Positions 19,609 through 28,281 of a DNA stretch of 40,727 bases are shown here, piece by piece. Below the pieces are notes generated by a model that was not told the DNA's origin, made no database searches, and worked only from the letters and a program-made list of their open reading frames with translations. The translations under genes were made by a program, and so were the position numbers. This DNA comes from Clostridia bacterium (GTDB lineage: Bacteria; Bacillota; Clostridia; UBA1212; UBA1255). The stretch is from assembly GCA_017517275.1 (NCBI GenBank), contig JAFWZX010000029.1:1-40727 (forward strand), given 5' to 3'. The stretch's first letter is position 1; each line of letters opens with the position of its first letter.

Positions 19609-19974
19609 ACACATAATCTAAGAGCACTTGAGAATGCAAAAGCAAAAAGTGTAATGCATGAGGGAATAATATTTCACAGTGACAGAGGTAGTCAATATAC
19701 GAGTAAAAGATATCAAAGGAAATAAAATGAATCAGGAATAACTTCAAGTATGAGTGCGCCGGGCTGTCCTTATGATAATTCATGTATAGAGAGTTTCTTT
19801 GCAGGACTAAAAAAGGAATGTACCAGGAGAAAGAAATACGAAACGATAGAAGACGTTAAGAGAGATATATTCGAATATATAGAGCTATTTTATAACAGAA
19901 AACGTCTGCATAGTACATTGGGATATATGAGTCCGGTGGAGTATAGAATAGCAAATAAAGGAAAAAGCGCTTGA
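19609..19974 (+). pseudogene. IS3-family transposase orfB 3' fragment (copy 2)
   Basis: The frame reads ALENAKAKSVMHEGIIFHSDRGSQYTSKRYQRK, stops at TAA (19723-19725), and in the same frame continues NESGITSSMSAPGCPYDNSC to the natural orfB C-terminus (LFYNRKRLHSTLGYMSPVEYRIANKGKSA). HSDRGSQY contains the second catalytic Asp region and the glutamate lies in NSCIESFF, so this is the last third of an rve-type IS3 orfB, truncated at the 5' side at about 19600 and interrupted by the stop. The piece from 19750 alone is 74 residues. Bases 19713-19868 match copy 1 at 154 of 156 positions, including the stop. Confidence 0.85.
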
Positions 19975-20025
19975 TTTTAAGGAGGTTGTTAAGTATGATG
20001 ATAACATAAAAAGGACTAACGTTTT

Positions 20026-20151
20026 GACAACCGGTCCAGAACTGTTTTAATTTCTTTTGAATCTTATGCTTCGTTTGAAAAGGATAGTACAATGGATAGC
20101 TATGCGGATAAATTTGGACCTATAAAATCATATTTCAAGGACCACTTTTAG
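20026..20151 (+). pseudogene. C-terminal remnant of an unknown gene behind the IS3 end
   Basis: A frame entering from the IS3 side reads LISFESYASFEKDSTMDSYA and on to a TAG at 20149-20151, with an ending KSYFKDHF typical of a real C-terminus. It has no start. The likely IS right end is near 20030, so this looks like the tail of a gene cut by the insertion. I do not recognise the family. The rest of 19975-20195 holds no gene. Confidence 0.45.
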
Positions 20152-20195
20152 TAAAGAATGTCAGAATTGTAAAATATTATAATTGAGGTGTGATT

Positions 20196-20861
20196 ATGCA
20201 ATTTAATGTAGAAAATTTTTCTTGTTATACCTATTGCAGTAGCTTACAGATTAAAGAATATCATATGGTTTGTTCTGAGTTTTCATATGAATTTACAAAT
20301 GGAATATATGTTTTACAAGGAGAGATAGATTCCGGTGCATGGGCTTTCACGAATGCGCTTGACAACAAAAGAGCTCACACAAGAATAGACGAAGCAAGTC
20401 GCTTTTATTTAAATAATAAAGAAGTGGACATTAATGAAATTCGTGATATTACTTGTTGTATTGACGGCATAGAAAAGCCAAAAGTAAAGCGGATGAATGT
20501 TGTCGAAGCATTAGATAAACTCATTCGAGAAACTAAAAGCAATCGAACAGTAGAGGAGATAATTGATTTGTTTGACATTCCGTATGACGAAGTGATTGAT
20601 CCGTATAGACATACATTTCCTAGATACAGGGCTATTAAAGGTTTATTAGAAGGAAAGAAAATTTTTACAACCACATGGAAAAGCCACCATGAATACAGAT
20701 TCGAAGATGTGCTATACACAAAGATTCAAAAAGCTTTAAAGAAGGAAGATGTTATTTTTATAATACCTTCAAGTGAAAAAAATGATTTCATAGATGATAG
20801 CAATAAGATCAATATGCAGGCTTTGATTTATAGCAAGATACAAGAACAAATGTTTAAGTAA
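20196..20861 (+). CDS. ABC-ATPase-like protein lacking the Walker A lysine
   Basis: About 221 residues, soluble. The layout is that of an ABC ATPase: an N-terminal strand pair, then GIYVLQGEIDSGAWAFTNAL (residues 36-55) where GxxGxGKS/T is expected, then a region like the Q-loop (INEIRDITCCIDG) and a helical part. Position 48-49 is Ala-Trp, so the phosphate-binding lysine is gone; a clear signature motif and a Walker B with the catalytic glutamate are also missing. It could be an ATPase-derived scaffold or regulator. GAGGTG before the ATG at 20196 fixes the start. The fold assignment is by eye and uncertain. Confidence 0.5.
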   Translation: MQFNVENFSCYTYCSSLQIKEYHMVCSEFSYEFTNGIYVLQGEIDSGAWAFTNALDNKRAHTRIDEASRFYLNNKEVDINEIRDITCCIDGIEKPKVKRMNVVEALDKLIRETKSNRTVEEIIDLFDIPYDEVIDPYRHTFPRYRAIKGLLEGKKIFTTTWKSHHEYRFEDVLYTKIQKALKKEDVIFIIPSSEKNDFIDDSNKINMQALIYSKIQEQMFK

Positions 20862-21021
20862 TTAGATTCTTACGATATTTCAATAGAATGTAGTTAATTG
20901 CAAAATATATTAAAAAATGCGTTTTACCGAGAAGGAATGTATGTAATGTTGTTTTAAAAATCTGTATATGTTAAAATTAAGCGGAATATTACATATCATT
21001 AAACAAATCGGAGGCGCATTT

Positions 21022-21651
21022 ATGAAAACAATTTTATTTCAGGGTGATTCAATCACTGACTGCGGACGCGGTGCAGGATTGGGTTGCGGATATCCTTTGC
21101 TTGTAACAGCAAGTTTAGGGTGTGAACATCCAAATGAGTACACTTTTTATAACAGAGGCATAAGCGGCAACAGAATTGTTGATTTATATGCAAGAATTAA
21201 ACAAGATATTATTAATCTTAAGCCGGATTATATAAGCTTCCTGATAGGCGTAAACGACGTATGGCATGAAATCGTCGGACATAACGGCGTAGAAGCAGAC
21301 AAATTTGAAAAGATATACTGCATGCTTATCGAAGAAATAAAACAAGCTCTCCCAAATGTAAAAATAATGATTTTAGAGCCTTTCTGTCTGCGTGCACATG
21401 CTACTGAAAATACAGAAGAATGTCCGGATAAATGGAATATGTTCAATTCAGAAGTGAAAAAAAGAGCGGAAAAAGCAAAGAAAATTGCCGAAAAATATAA
21501 TCTGTCATTTATCTCATTACAAGATAAATTCGATGACGTTGCAAACAAGGCAGAGAACACTTATTGGCTGTATGACGGTGTTCATCCAACAGCTATGGGT
21601 CATGAACTTATTAAACAAGAATGGCTAAAGTCATTTAACTCAATTAAATAA
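21022..21651 (+). CDS. SGNH/GDSL-family esterase or lipase
   Basis: A 209-residue SGNH hydrolase, cytoplasmic (no signal peptide). Block I is FQGDSITDCGRG with the nucleophilic Ser, block II the Gly in NRGISGNR, block III IGVNDVW with the Asn, and block V DGVHPTAMGH with the Asp-His pair. It should cleave acyl or acetyl esters, perhaps from sugars or xylan-type glycans. The start at 21022 follows GGAGG. The next gene begins 19 bases later and another SGNH gene follows that, suggesting one operon. Confidence 0.9.
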   Translation: MKTILFQGDSITDCGRGAGLGCGYPLLVTASLGCEHPNEYTFYNRGISGNRIVDLYARIKQDIINLKPDYISFLIGVNDVWHEIVGHNGVEADKFEKIYCMLIEEIKQALPNVKIMILEPFCLRAHATENTEECPDKWNMFNSEVKKRAEKAKKIAEKYNLSFISLQDKFDDVANKAENTYWLYDGVHPTAMGHELIKQEWLKSFNSIK

Positions 21652-21670
21652 AAAAAACGGATGGTTGTAT

Positions 21671-22657
21671 ATGAAATTTAAACATTTATTTACATGGTTG
21701 TTGATTTTTATCATGTGTTTTACGCTGATATCATGCGACAATTCTGATGATACTACGTTAAATACGCAAATGCCGGCGCCGACGGCTACCGCAGTACCGC
21801 CGGTAGGTAGTGCAAGACCATTACTCTATAAAGTATCAAATAAAAACGGAAGCGTTATCTGGCTGTTTGGCTCTATTCACGCAGGTCGTGAGAGTTATTA
21901 TCGATTACCGGATTACGTTATGGAGCCTTTCTATGATTCAGATTGTCTGGCTGTTGAGGCAGATATTATCGCCTTTGAAAGTGATTTTTCTATGCAGACA
22001 GAGGCTCTGAAATACTTAATGTACAGAGACGGCTCAACGATTAAAAATCATATATCAGACAAGTTGTATGATGAAGCTGTTCACGTTATGGTGATGATGG
22101 GTTCATATACACCTCTTCTGGATAATTATTGCCCGGCCTTCTGGAGCACTATGATTGATTCTATGCAGATTGATGAAGACGTGGCTAAAGCAGAACATGG
22201 TGTAGACAGATATTTGCTGAAGCATGCTAAGGATTCTGGAAAGAAAATAGTCGAGATTGAATCAGCAAAGAGTCAATATAAAATGCTTGCTGGTTTTTCG
22301 AATGAATTGCAAGAGTATCTGCTGGCACAATCTGTAGCTTCATATAATAGTAACGAAGATGATTTGGAACTGGTTAGATTGATGGATATTTGGGCATCAG
22401 GTGATGAACAGGCTCTGATTGAATACATAGAGACTGACACCAGTGACATTCCTGAAGAAGAGAGAGTTTTGTACGATGAGTATTATAAAGCTATGTATAC
22501 AGACCGAAATATTTACATGGCGGATTATGCTCAAACGGCATTAAATACAAGGAACAAAGTTTTTATATGTGTGGGTGCAGCTCACGTTGTAGGAGAAGGT
22601 TCTATAACACAGATTCTGGCGCAACGCGGATATACGGTAGAACTAATTATTGAATAA
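21671..22657 (+). CDS. TraB/GumN family lipoprotein
   Basis: About 328 residues. The signal peptide ends in the lipobox LISC (near residue 21), followed by a Pro/Thr linker (PAPTATAVPPVG). The TraB/GumN domain follows with its two marks: IWLFGSIHAGRE (near residue 60) and close to the C-terminus VFICVGAAHVVGEGSI; a central GVDRYLLKHAK and ESAKSQ also fit. The family is related to Tiki-type metal-dependent peptidases, with the GxxH motifs as candidate metal ligands; the substrate in bacteria is unknown. ATG at 21671 is used; a TTG at 21665 is possible, and the ribosome site is weak. Confidence 0.85.
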   Translation: MKFKHLFTWLLIFIMCFTLISCDNSDDTTLNTQMPAPTATAVPPVGSARPLLYKVSNKNGSVIWLFGSIHAGRESYYRLPDYVMEPFYDSDCLAVEADIIAFESDFSMQTEALKYLMYRDGSTIKNHISDKLYDEAVHVMVMMGSYTPLLDNYCPAFWSTMIDSMQIDEDVAKAEHGVDRYLLKHAKDSGKKIVEIESAKSQYKMLAGFSNELQEYLLAQSVASYNSNEDDLELVRLMDIWASGDEQALIEYIETDTSDIPEEERVLYDEYYKAMYTDRNIYMADYAQTALNTRNKVFICVGAAHVVGEGSITQILAQRGYTVELIIE

Positions 22658-22710
22658 ATTAACTCTTTTTATTACAATACATGGTCGTAATAAAACAGGA
22701 GGGTGTTTAT

Positions 22711-23388
22711 ATGGATATTACAGGATTTAAAATAAATTTCTTAGGTGACAGTATTACTGAGGGTACAGGAGTTACTGATAAGTTGAATTGCCGTTATGAC
22801 AGGCGCCTTGCAGCAATGTGCAAATTATCTGCTGCAAATAATTACGGCATCGGTGGTTCTCGTTTGGCACATCAGATTCATCCCAGTGAAAAGCCGCGGT
22901 ATGATCTTTGCTTCTGCGGCAGAGCGTATAATATGGCTCTTTCTGCCGATATGGTTATTGTATATGGCGGTGTTAACGATTATTTACATGGAGATGCTCC
23001 TTTTGGCGAAATCGGTGATACTACTCCGGCAACGTACTGCGGCGCAGTGTATTTCCTGATGAAGCTTTTGCGTGAGCTTTATGCTGATAAGCCTATTGTA
23101 TTTATGACTCCGGCTCGATGCTTCTTAAGAAAGGAAGTAGACGATATGCTGCCTTCAACACATGGCAAGAAGCTTCCGGGCGGCAAGGCCTTGCTCGCAT
23201 ACGTGGACGTAATAATGCAGACTGCCGGACAATTTAATGTTCATGTCCTTGATCTTTACCATAATCTGGGTATAGATCCCAGAGATCCGGAAAGCTATGA
23301 AAAGTATACGGTAGACGGATTGCATTTTAACGATGACGGACATGCTGTTATTGCAGAAAAGCTTAAGGCTTTCATAGAGAATATCTAA
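22711..23388 (+). CDS. SGNH/GDSL-family hydrolase
   Basis: A 225-residue SGNH hydrolase: block I INFLGDSITEGTG, block II the Gly in NYGIGGSR, block III VYGGVNDYLHG, block V DGLHFNDDGH. It has no signal peptide. It differs clearly in sequence from the SGNH protein at 21022, so the two are not a recent duplication. CAGGAGGGTG ahead of ATG 22711 sets the start; an upstream in-frame ATG at 22681 has no such site. Likely an acyl-ester or acetyl-sugar esterase. Confidence 0.9.
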   Translation: MDITGFKINFLGDSITEGTGVTDKLNCRYDRRLAAMCKLSAANNYGIGGSRLAHQIHPSEKPRYDLCFCGRAYNMALSADMVIVYGGVNDYLHGDAPFGEIGDTTPATYCGAVYFLMKLLRELYADKPIVFMTPARCFLRKEVDDMLPSTHGKKLPGGKALLAYVDVIMQTAGQFNVHVLDLYHNLGIDPRDPESYEKYTVDGLHFNDDGHAVIAEKLKAFIENI

Positions 23389-23434
23389 GTATGTACTTGT
23401 TCCGGGTATAATATTTTCACGGGGGGTAGTATGC

Positions 23435-24274
23435 ATGAGAAAGGCATATATATACATAAAATCACATTTATGGTTGCAAATAATTATTTTTGTCGTTGCT
23501 GCTGTAACGCTGGTATGCAATATCTACAGTTACAGGCTATATAAGGTGTCGGATTTGAAAGTGCTTAAGGCCGTTGCTACGGACGTGAATCTGAACGATG
23601 AGAGTGATTTTACGTATGTGACCTTCTCCGCCGGTGACAAAAGTTTTTACTGTAATGTAAACGCAAACTACGTGGCACAGATGTTAAAAGAAAAATGTGC
23701 AGACAAAACGCTTACGATATATTACACCGAACGAAAGGAATTAACAGTATTTGGACAGTTGTTGCAATGGTCGACAAAGGTGATTGCCATTGAATGTGAA
23801 GGAAATGAGATTCTTTCTGTAGAGGAAACAAACAATAGCAACGTATTTAGGTTCGTCGTAGGTGCTGTTATATCCGGTATCTCATTCGTTATATGGATTA
23901 TTGCGGCGATTTCTTACGTAAAGGCTTTGCGGAAGAGAAGAAATGTAAGCCGGGTTGAATTGGTAGAAATTGGTAACAATGAGTCCGTTATGGTTATTCG
24001 AAGACTGAACCCGAAGCTGTATACAAAGGTTGAAAACAGTTTGTATACAATGAAGAAGGCTGCGACTGTTATAGATGGAGGGCCTTTTAAAGGTATTATG
24101 ATTGTCTATAATAACGGAGATTACGAGATACAAACTTTTTGTTATAAGAAAATATATGAATATACAGATACAGGATTTCTGGAACAAGAAGAGAAATCAA
24201 GCTACGATAGAGCGCAGTTTGACTGGATGTGTGAAAAACTTTCGTATTCACCTGAGTGGTATGGATCTGAATAA
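23435..24274 (+). CDS. Two-pass membrane protein of unknown function
   Basis: 279 residues. One hydrophobic segment at about 12-32 and another at about 135-165 (VVGAVISGISFVIWIIAAISYV) frame an outside domain of about 100 residues; a basic stretch RKRR follows the second, placing the C-terminal 110 residues in the cytoplasm. The outside part (ATDVNLNDESDFTYVTFSAG to YYTERKELTVFG) is like DUF3592-type domains. The cytoplasmic part is unrecognised. A GGGGGGT site precedes the ATG at 23435. Confidence 0.7.
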   Translation: MRKAYIYIKSHLWLQIIIFVVAAVTLVCNIYSYRLYKVSDLKVLKAVATDVNLNDESDFTYVTFSAGDKSFYCNVNANYVAQMLKEKCADKTLTIYYTERKELTVFGQLLQWSTKVIAIECEGNEILSVEETNNSNVFRFVVGAVISGISFVIWIIAAISYVKALRKRRNVSRVELVEIGNNESVMVIRRLNPKLYTKVENSLYTMKKAATVIDGGPFKGIMIVYNNGDYEIQTFCYKKIYEYTDTGFLEQEEKSSYDRAQFDWMCEKLSYSPEWYGSE

Positions 24275-24387
24275 TAAACAGCATAATTATAATGAAGAAT
24301 TATTTTACGAAATTTGAGATTATTTTATGGATACTCTTATATGGATACGTTAACTGGCAAAAAATAAAGGAAAAACAGCGGCAGTAA

Positions 24388-25254
24388 TCAGCATTCCTCA
24401 AACATTTTCGCAAGCTTATTTGCGGAATCTGCTAAGTGCTTTATACCCGTGAAAATATCCTCTTCGGAATACTTATTCAGATAGCTACAGGCTTCTAACG
24501 TAAAATACCCTTTATAATCAATATCCCTCAAAGCTTTTACAATCGGAACAAAATCTATATCCATTGAAAAGGGAATTTGATGTGAATCGTGCCACTTATC
24601 GTTATCGTGTATATGTAATGCCTGTACCTTAGAGCCAAGTGTGTATATCATTTCAGATGCCGTAGTATTAAGCCCTTTCATCTCCGCGTGTCCGATATCA
24701 ACACAGGCAACAAGATAATCGCTATTTACTACGTCGATATGTTTACAAAAACTTTCCGGTGTTGCGCATGCTGCGAAAGTTGCCATATCATTTGTATGAT
24801 CCCAATTCCACATGTTTTCAGTGGCGATTTTTACGTTATGTTCAATTGCAAAGGGAAGAAGCTCGTGATAAAGCTCCGCATTTTCATCGGCATTTTTATT
24901 ATTATCGGGATGAATAATGCATATTTCGCCTCCTGCTTCTGCAGTACATTCAATTGATCTTTTTAAATGAGAACGAATATCTTTGCATGAAACAGGAAAG
25001 GGTGCGTGTGATTGGTTACAAACAATACCGTTATCCAGCCCGATTTGCTTTAATCTTCTTGCAAAGGCTAGGTAGTTTTTACCCGCCAGAGGATGGCTTG
25101 TTTCTCTTACTGATTGAGTACTCCAATTGTACGAACACATAGGAGTTAAGGAAAAGTCCCATGCGTGAAAACCTGCTTTTGCAATGTATTCAACTGCTCT
25201 TTCCTCTCCGATTTTACATGCTGCTGAGTTTATTTCCGTGGATATTTTCATCAT
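24388..25254 (-). CDS. Sugar phosphate isomerase/epimerase-like TIM-barrel protein
   Basis: About 289 residues of the xylose-isomerase-like (AP_endonuc_2) superfamily. Landmarks are the N-terminal KISTEINSAA strand, ICIIHPDNN, the metal-site glutamate in KIATENMWNWDH, CVDIGHAEMKG, LHIHDN, and the final YFTLEACSY. These fit divalent metal-dependent ketose or keto-sugar isomerases/epimerases. Several ATGs lie at the start; those at 25254 and 25251 have the best spacing from AAGGGAG, while 25260 touches it. It is transcribed alone, opposite to its neighbours; the substrate cannot be told. Confidence 0.85.
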   Translation of the reverse strand: MMKISTEINSAACKIGEERAVEYIAKAGFHAWDFSLTPMCSYNWSTQSVRETSHPLAGKNYLAFARRLKQIGLDNGIVCNQSHAPFPVSCKDIRSHLKRSIECTAEAGGEICIIHPDNNKNADENAELYHELLPFAIEHNVKIATENMWNWDHTNDMATFAACATPESFCKHIDVVNSDYLVACVDIGHAEMKGLNTTASEMIYTLGSKVQALHIHDNDKWHDSHQIPFSMDIDFVPIVKALRDIDYKGYFTLEACSYLNKYSEEDIFTGIKHLADSANKLAKMFEEC

Positions 25255-25376
25255 TCTCATCTCCCTTTAATTTGATGAAAATTATAATGCATTTTTAGCA
25301 CAAAGAAAAGAGGACATCAACTGCATAAAATAAAAAAACAGTGTATAATGGAAAAATTCTTAAAGGAGGACCGGGG

Positions 25377-25554
25377 ATGTTGTTGGATAAAAAATATCTA
25401 TTATCGGAATTGATTGCTCCGGAATCAGACACGGCTATCGTGTCGTAGCGGAACCCTGTACAGTTGCGGAAATGTAATTTGATGATATAATTGTCAGCGG
25501 TTGGTAGAAAATGTCAACTTTTATAAGCATGTAGAAGTTATTAAGTTTGGTTAA
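25377..25554 (+). pseudogene. Eroded small gene before the Na/Pi cotransporter
   Basis: A strong ribosome site (AAAGGAGG at 25362-25369) and ATG at 25377 open a frame (MLLDKKYLLSELIAP) that stops at 25448. Another frame continues in protein-like fashion: GIDCSGIRHGYRVVAEPCTV, then FDDIIVSGW after a stop, then NVNFYKHVEVIKFG ending at TAA 25552-25554. Two or more frameshifts plus stops in a 180-base unit indicate a dead gene of about 60 codons. The last codons overlap the ribosome site of the next gene, so the two were once arranged as an operon. Family unknown. Confidence 0.5.
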
Positions 25555-25567
25555 AGGAGTACAAATA

Positions 25568-27250
25568 GTGTTATCTTCTGAAGAGATTATTCAATTAATT
25601 CAAAGCCTGATATGGTTGCTTGCCGGCGTTGGTATTTTTATTGTAGGTATGAATTTTATGAGTTCATCCTTGGAAAAAGGTGCCGGTGCCGGAATGAAAA
25701 AGATGCTTGAGAAAATAAGTAATAATCGTTTCTCCGGAGTATGTATCGGTGCCGGTGTGACAGCGATTGTTCAAAGTTCGTCTGCTACTTCAGTAATGGT
25801 TATAGGTCTTGTAAACGCAGGCGTTATGACGTTGGTGCAGGCAACGTCAATCATTATGGGTGCCAATGTCGGTACTACAATCACAGGTATCCTCGTTGCT
25901 TTGAAAAATGATTACTTCAATATGGCGATGTACTTGCTGGCGTTTATCGGTGTAATGCTGACTTTTCTTCAAAAAGAGAAGGCGAAGATTGCAGGTAATC
26001 TTTGCTGCGGTCTTGGTCTCATCTTCGTCGGATTGAATATTATGAGTAGTGAAGAGGCTTTTGGCAATCCGCTTGTTGAAGAAATGTTTACCGGTATTTT
26101 CAGTAAAATCGATTTCCCGGTTTTGCTGATCGTTGTAGGAATTATTTTCACTGCATTAATTCAAAGCTCATCTGCAGCAACAGGTGTTGTTATAACGATG
26201 GTTGGTACTGGAGTTTTGCCTCTTGATATGGCACTTTTTATTGTGCTTGGTGCTAATATCGGTACGTGTGTTACGGCTATGCTTGCTTCTGTAGGAGCAA
26301 AACCTAATTCAAAGAGAGTTGCATTTATACATTTTGTGTTTAATTTTATCGGAACAGTTCTTTTTACCGCAATAATCTGGATTTTCAAAGATCCCGTGGT
26401 AGATTTGTTGTCAACGGCTTTCCCCGGAAGTGACCCGATGGCCCTTCAAATGAGAGTATCTGCATTCCACGTTATCTTTAACGTATCTACCACAGCTTTG
26501 CTACTTCCTTTTGTAAAGCAATTGGTAAAACTTTCCTGCGTTGTTATCAAAGATCAGAAGAAGGAAGAAAAACTTACTCTTAAATACGTCGATGACAGAC
26601 TTTTGTCAACGCCTCCGGTAGCGCTGATGCAGGTAAAAAAAGAAATCGACTATATGATTGAGTTGGTTGAAGATAATACGCGCATGTCTTTCGTTGCAAT
26701 CGACAGCAGATCACTGGAATATGATGAAAAAATAAGGAAAAACGAGGAAGTAATCGATTTTACAAACAGCACGTTAACTCAATTCCTTATTAAGCTTTCT
26801 GCCAACGTAGAAGAAAGTGATGAGAAAGCTATCGGTTCATATTTCCACGTGTTAAACGACTTAGAGCGTGTCGGGGACCATGCTGAGAATTTCCACGAGA
26901 TCGGTGTTGAGATGATACATAAAGATATTTCATTCTCGGATAAAGCAATGGGAGGCATTGATTTGTTGCGCCAGAACATTATGGTTATGTTCTCGATTTC
27001 AAAAGAAGCCTTCAAGAATTTGAATAAGAATCAGCTGGGCGAACTAACGAGCTTAGAAGAAAACGTTGACGAAATGAAAAAAGAACTTATAGCTAACCAT
27101 TTTGCGCGCCTTGCCGAGGGTAATTGCAGCGCGGATGTAAGTCCGTATTATTCATCTCTTATTCTCGGACTGGAACGTGTTGCAGATCACCTTGTTAACG
27201 TAGGCTATAGTATTGTCAATCCTACAGGATCTCAAAAGCCGGAACCCTGA
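25568..27250 (+). CDS. Na/Pi cotransporter family protein with C-terminal PhoU-like domain
   Basis: About 560 residues. The membrane part (about residues 5-310) carries the two inverted Na/Pi repeats, each with a QSSSA motif (VQSSSATS at about 68 and IQSSSAATG at about 205) that forms the phosphate and sodium path. The C-terminal 200 residues are helical and PhoU-like, with two ERV(G/A)DH motifs (LERVGDHAEN and LERVADHLVN). Function: sodium-driven phosphate uptake or export, as in NptA/YjbB relatives. GTG at 25568 is chosen because AAAGGAG stands 8 bases before it; a TTG at 25547 is less likely. No pho regulatory genes are adjacent. Confidence 0.92.
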   Translation: MLSSEEIIQLIQSLIWLLAGVGIFIVGMNFMSSSLEKGAGAGMKKMLEKISNNRFSGVCIGAGVTAIVQSSSATSVMVIGLVNAGVMTLVQATSIIMGANVGTTITGILVALKNDYFNMAMYLLAFIGVMLTFLQKEKAKIAGNLCCGLGLIFVGLNIMSSEEAFGNPLVEEMFTGIFSKIDFPVLLIVVGIIFTALIQSSSAATGVVITMVGTGVLPLDMALFIVLGANIGTCVTAMLASVGAKPNSKRVAFIHFVFNFIGTVLFTAIIWIFKDPVVDLLSTAFPGSDPMALQMRVSAFHVIFNVSTTALLLPFVKQLVKLSCVVIKDQKKEEKLTLKYVDDRLLSTPPVALMQVKKEIDYMIELVEDNTRMSFVAIDSRSLEYDEKIRKNEEVIDFTNSTLTQFLIKLSANVEESDEKAIGSYFHVLNDLERVGDHAENFHEIGVEMIHKDISFSDKAMGGIDLLRQNIMVMFSISKEAFKNLNKNQLGELTSLEENVDEMKKELIANHFARLAEGNCSADVSPYYSSLILGLERVADHLVNVGYSIVNPTGSQKPEP

Positions 27251-27293
27251 CAATCATCGCCCTTTTTGTAATAGAATCTTTTTGCAAAGAACA

Positions 27294-27322
27294 TTGAACT
27301 GTACTTAAAAATACAATATAAT
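27294..27322 (+). promoter_or_regulatory. Promoter of the VanY-like lipoprotein gene
   Basis: TTGAAC (27294-27299) and TATAAT (27317-27322) with a 17-base spacer, leaving a leader of about 105 bases before the start at 27435. No strong hairpin was seen in the leader. Confidence 0.65.
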
Positions 27323-27434
27323 TACTTTGATTTTTAGGACAAGGAAAAGTTGGATTAAAAGAAAACCGATATGCTGTTTATTATAGATGCTTGCTAATGT
27401 CGGAAACTGTAAAAAAGGGGAAGTTTGACACGTT

Positions 27435-28232
27435 ATGAAAAGATTTTGTTTTTTATTACTTGCTATATTGCTATTTGTATCAGGATGCTCGTTTAACTCT
27501 GATAGCGGAGTATCGGATCCGGAGGCTACCGATGAGGTTACGCCAGTTCCTACTGAGAAACCGCAGACCGGATGGGTAGAGCAGGGCGGTAGATATTACT
27601 ATTTATTGGAAGACGGCTCTAAGGCAACCGGCAAACACGAAATAGACGGTAAGACTTATTGCTTTGACTCCAACGGACTTTTGATTATTTTGGTTAATCC
27701 TTGGAATCATAAGCCGGATAATTACAAACCGGAATTGGTTAGTATTGGCGGAGGCAAATACGTTCACGCCATGTGTTACGACGACCTTATGCAGATGCTG
27801 AGCGATTGCAAGGCTGCGGGTCATACATATAGAATAGACTATGCATACAGAAGCTATCAGCTGCAGACTAAGTTATTTGTCAACTCTCTTACCGGATATC
27901 TTTGGAAAGGATATTCCCGTGAAAAGGCAGGTCAACTTGTAGGTAAAGCAACAGCTGTACCGGGTACGAGCGAGCACGAACTGGGACTTGCTTTGGATAT
28001 CGTAGATAAGGACAGACCCGGAAGAAATTCAGCTCAGGCGAACACAGATACTCAGAAATGGCTCATGGCAAACAGTTGGAAATACGGCTTTATTCTCAGA
28101 TATCCTAACGGTAAGACAAATATTACCGGTATTATATTTGAACCGTGGCATTATAGATACGTAGGTAAAGAAATTGCCAAGGAAATATACGAATCAGGCA
28201 TGTGTCTTGAAGAATATTTAGAGGCAATGTAG
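27435..28232 (+). CDS. VanY/DacY-like D-alanyl-D-alanine carboxypeptidase lipoprotein with a cell-wall-binding repeat
   Basis: 265 residues. The signal peptide ends with the lipobox LFVSGC (about residue 18). A Ser/Thr/Pro-rich linker leads to a choline/glucan-binding type repeat (GWVEQGGRYYYLLEDGSKAT with YCFDSNG after it, residues about 48-82). The peptidase M15B domain then shows the zinc ligands in SEHELGLALDI (SxHxxGxAxD) and EPWHYRYVG, and the YRSYQLQ segment. It should trim the terminal D-Ala of peptidoglycan stem peptides outside the cell. It has its own promoter; the following glycosylase gene starts 49 bases later. Confidence 0.9.
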   Translation: MKRFCFLLLAILLFVSGCSFNSDSGVSDPEATDEVTPVPTEKPQTGWVEQGGRYYYLLEDGSKATGKHEIDGKTYCFDSNGLLIILVNPWNHKPDNYKPELVSIGGGKYVHAMCYDDLMQMLSDCKAAGHTYRIDYAYRSYQLQTKLFVNSLTGYLWKGYSREKAGQLVGKATAVPGTSEHELGLALDIVDKDRPGRNSAQANTDTQKWLMANSWKYGFILRYPNGKTNITGIIFEPWHYRYVGKEIAKEIYESGMCLEEYLEAM

Positions 28233-28281
28233 AAAAAACAATCAGTTCTTTCTGTCTGGAACACAAAGGAGTTTCAATAAT

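Noticed and set aside
17590..19868. Idea that 17590-19868 is a composite transposon
   Set aside because: Both flanking IS3 pieces lack the catalytic core and matching terminal repeats are not seen, so they cannot have moved the segment in their present form.
27300..27434. Riboswitch in the leader of the VanY-like gene
   Set aside because: Leader of about 105 bases has no strong stem or terminator that I can find.
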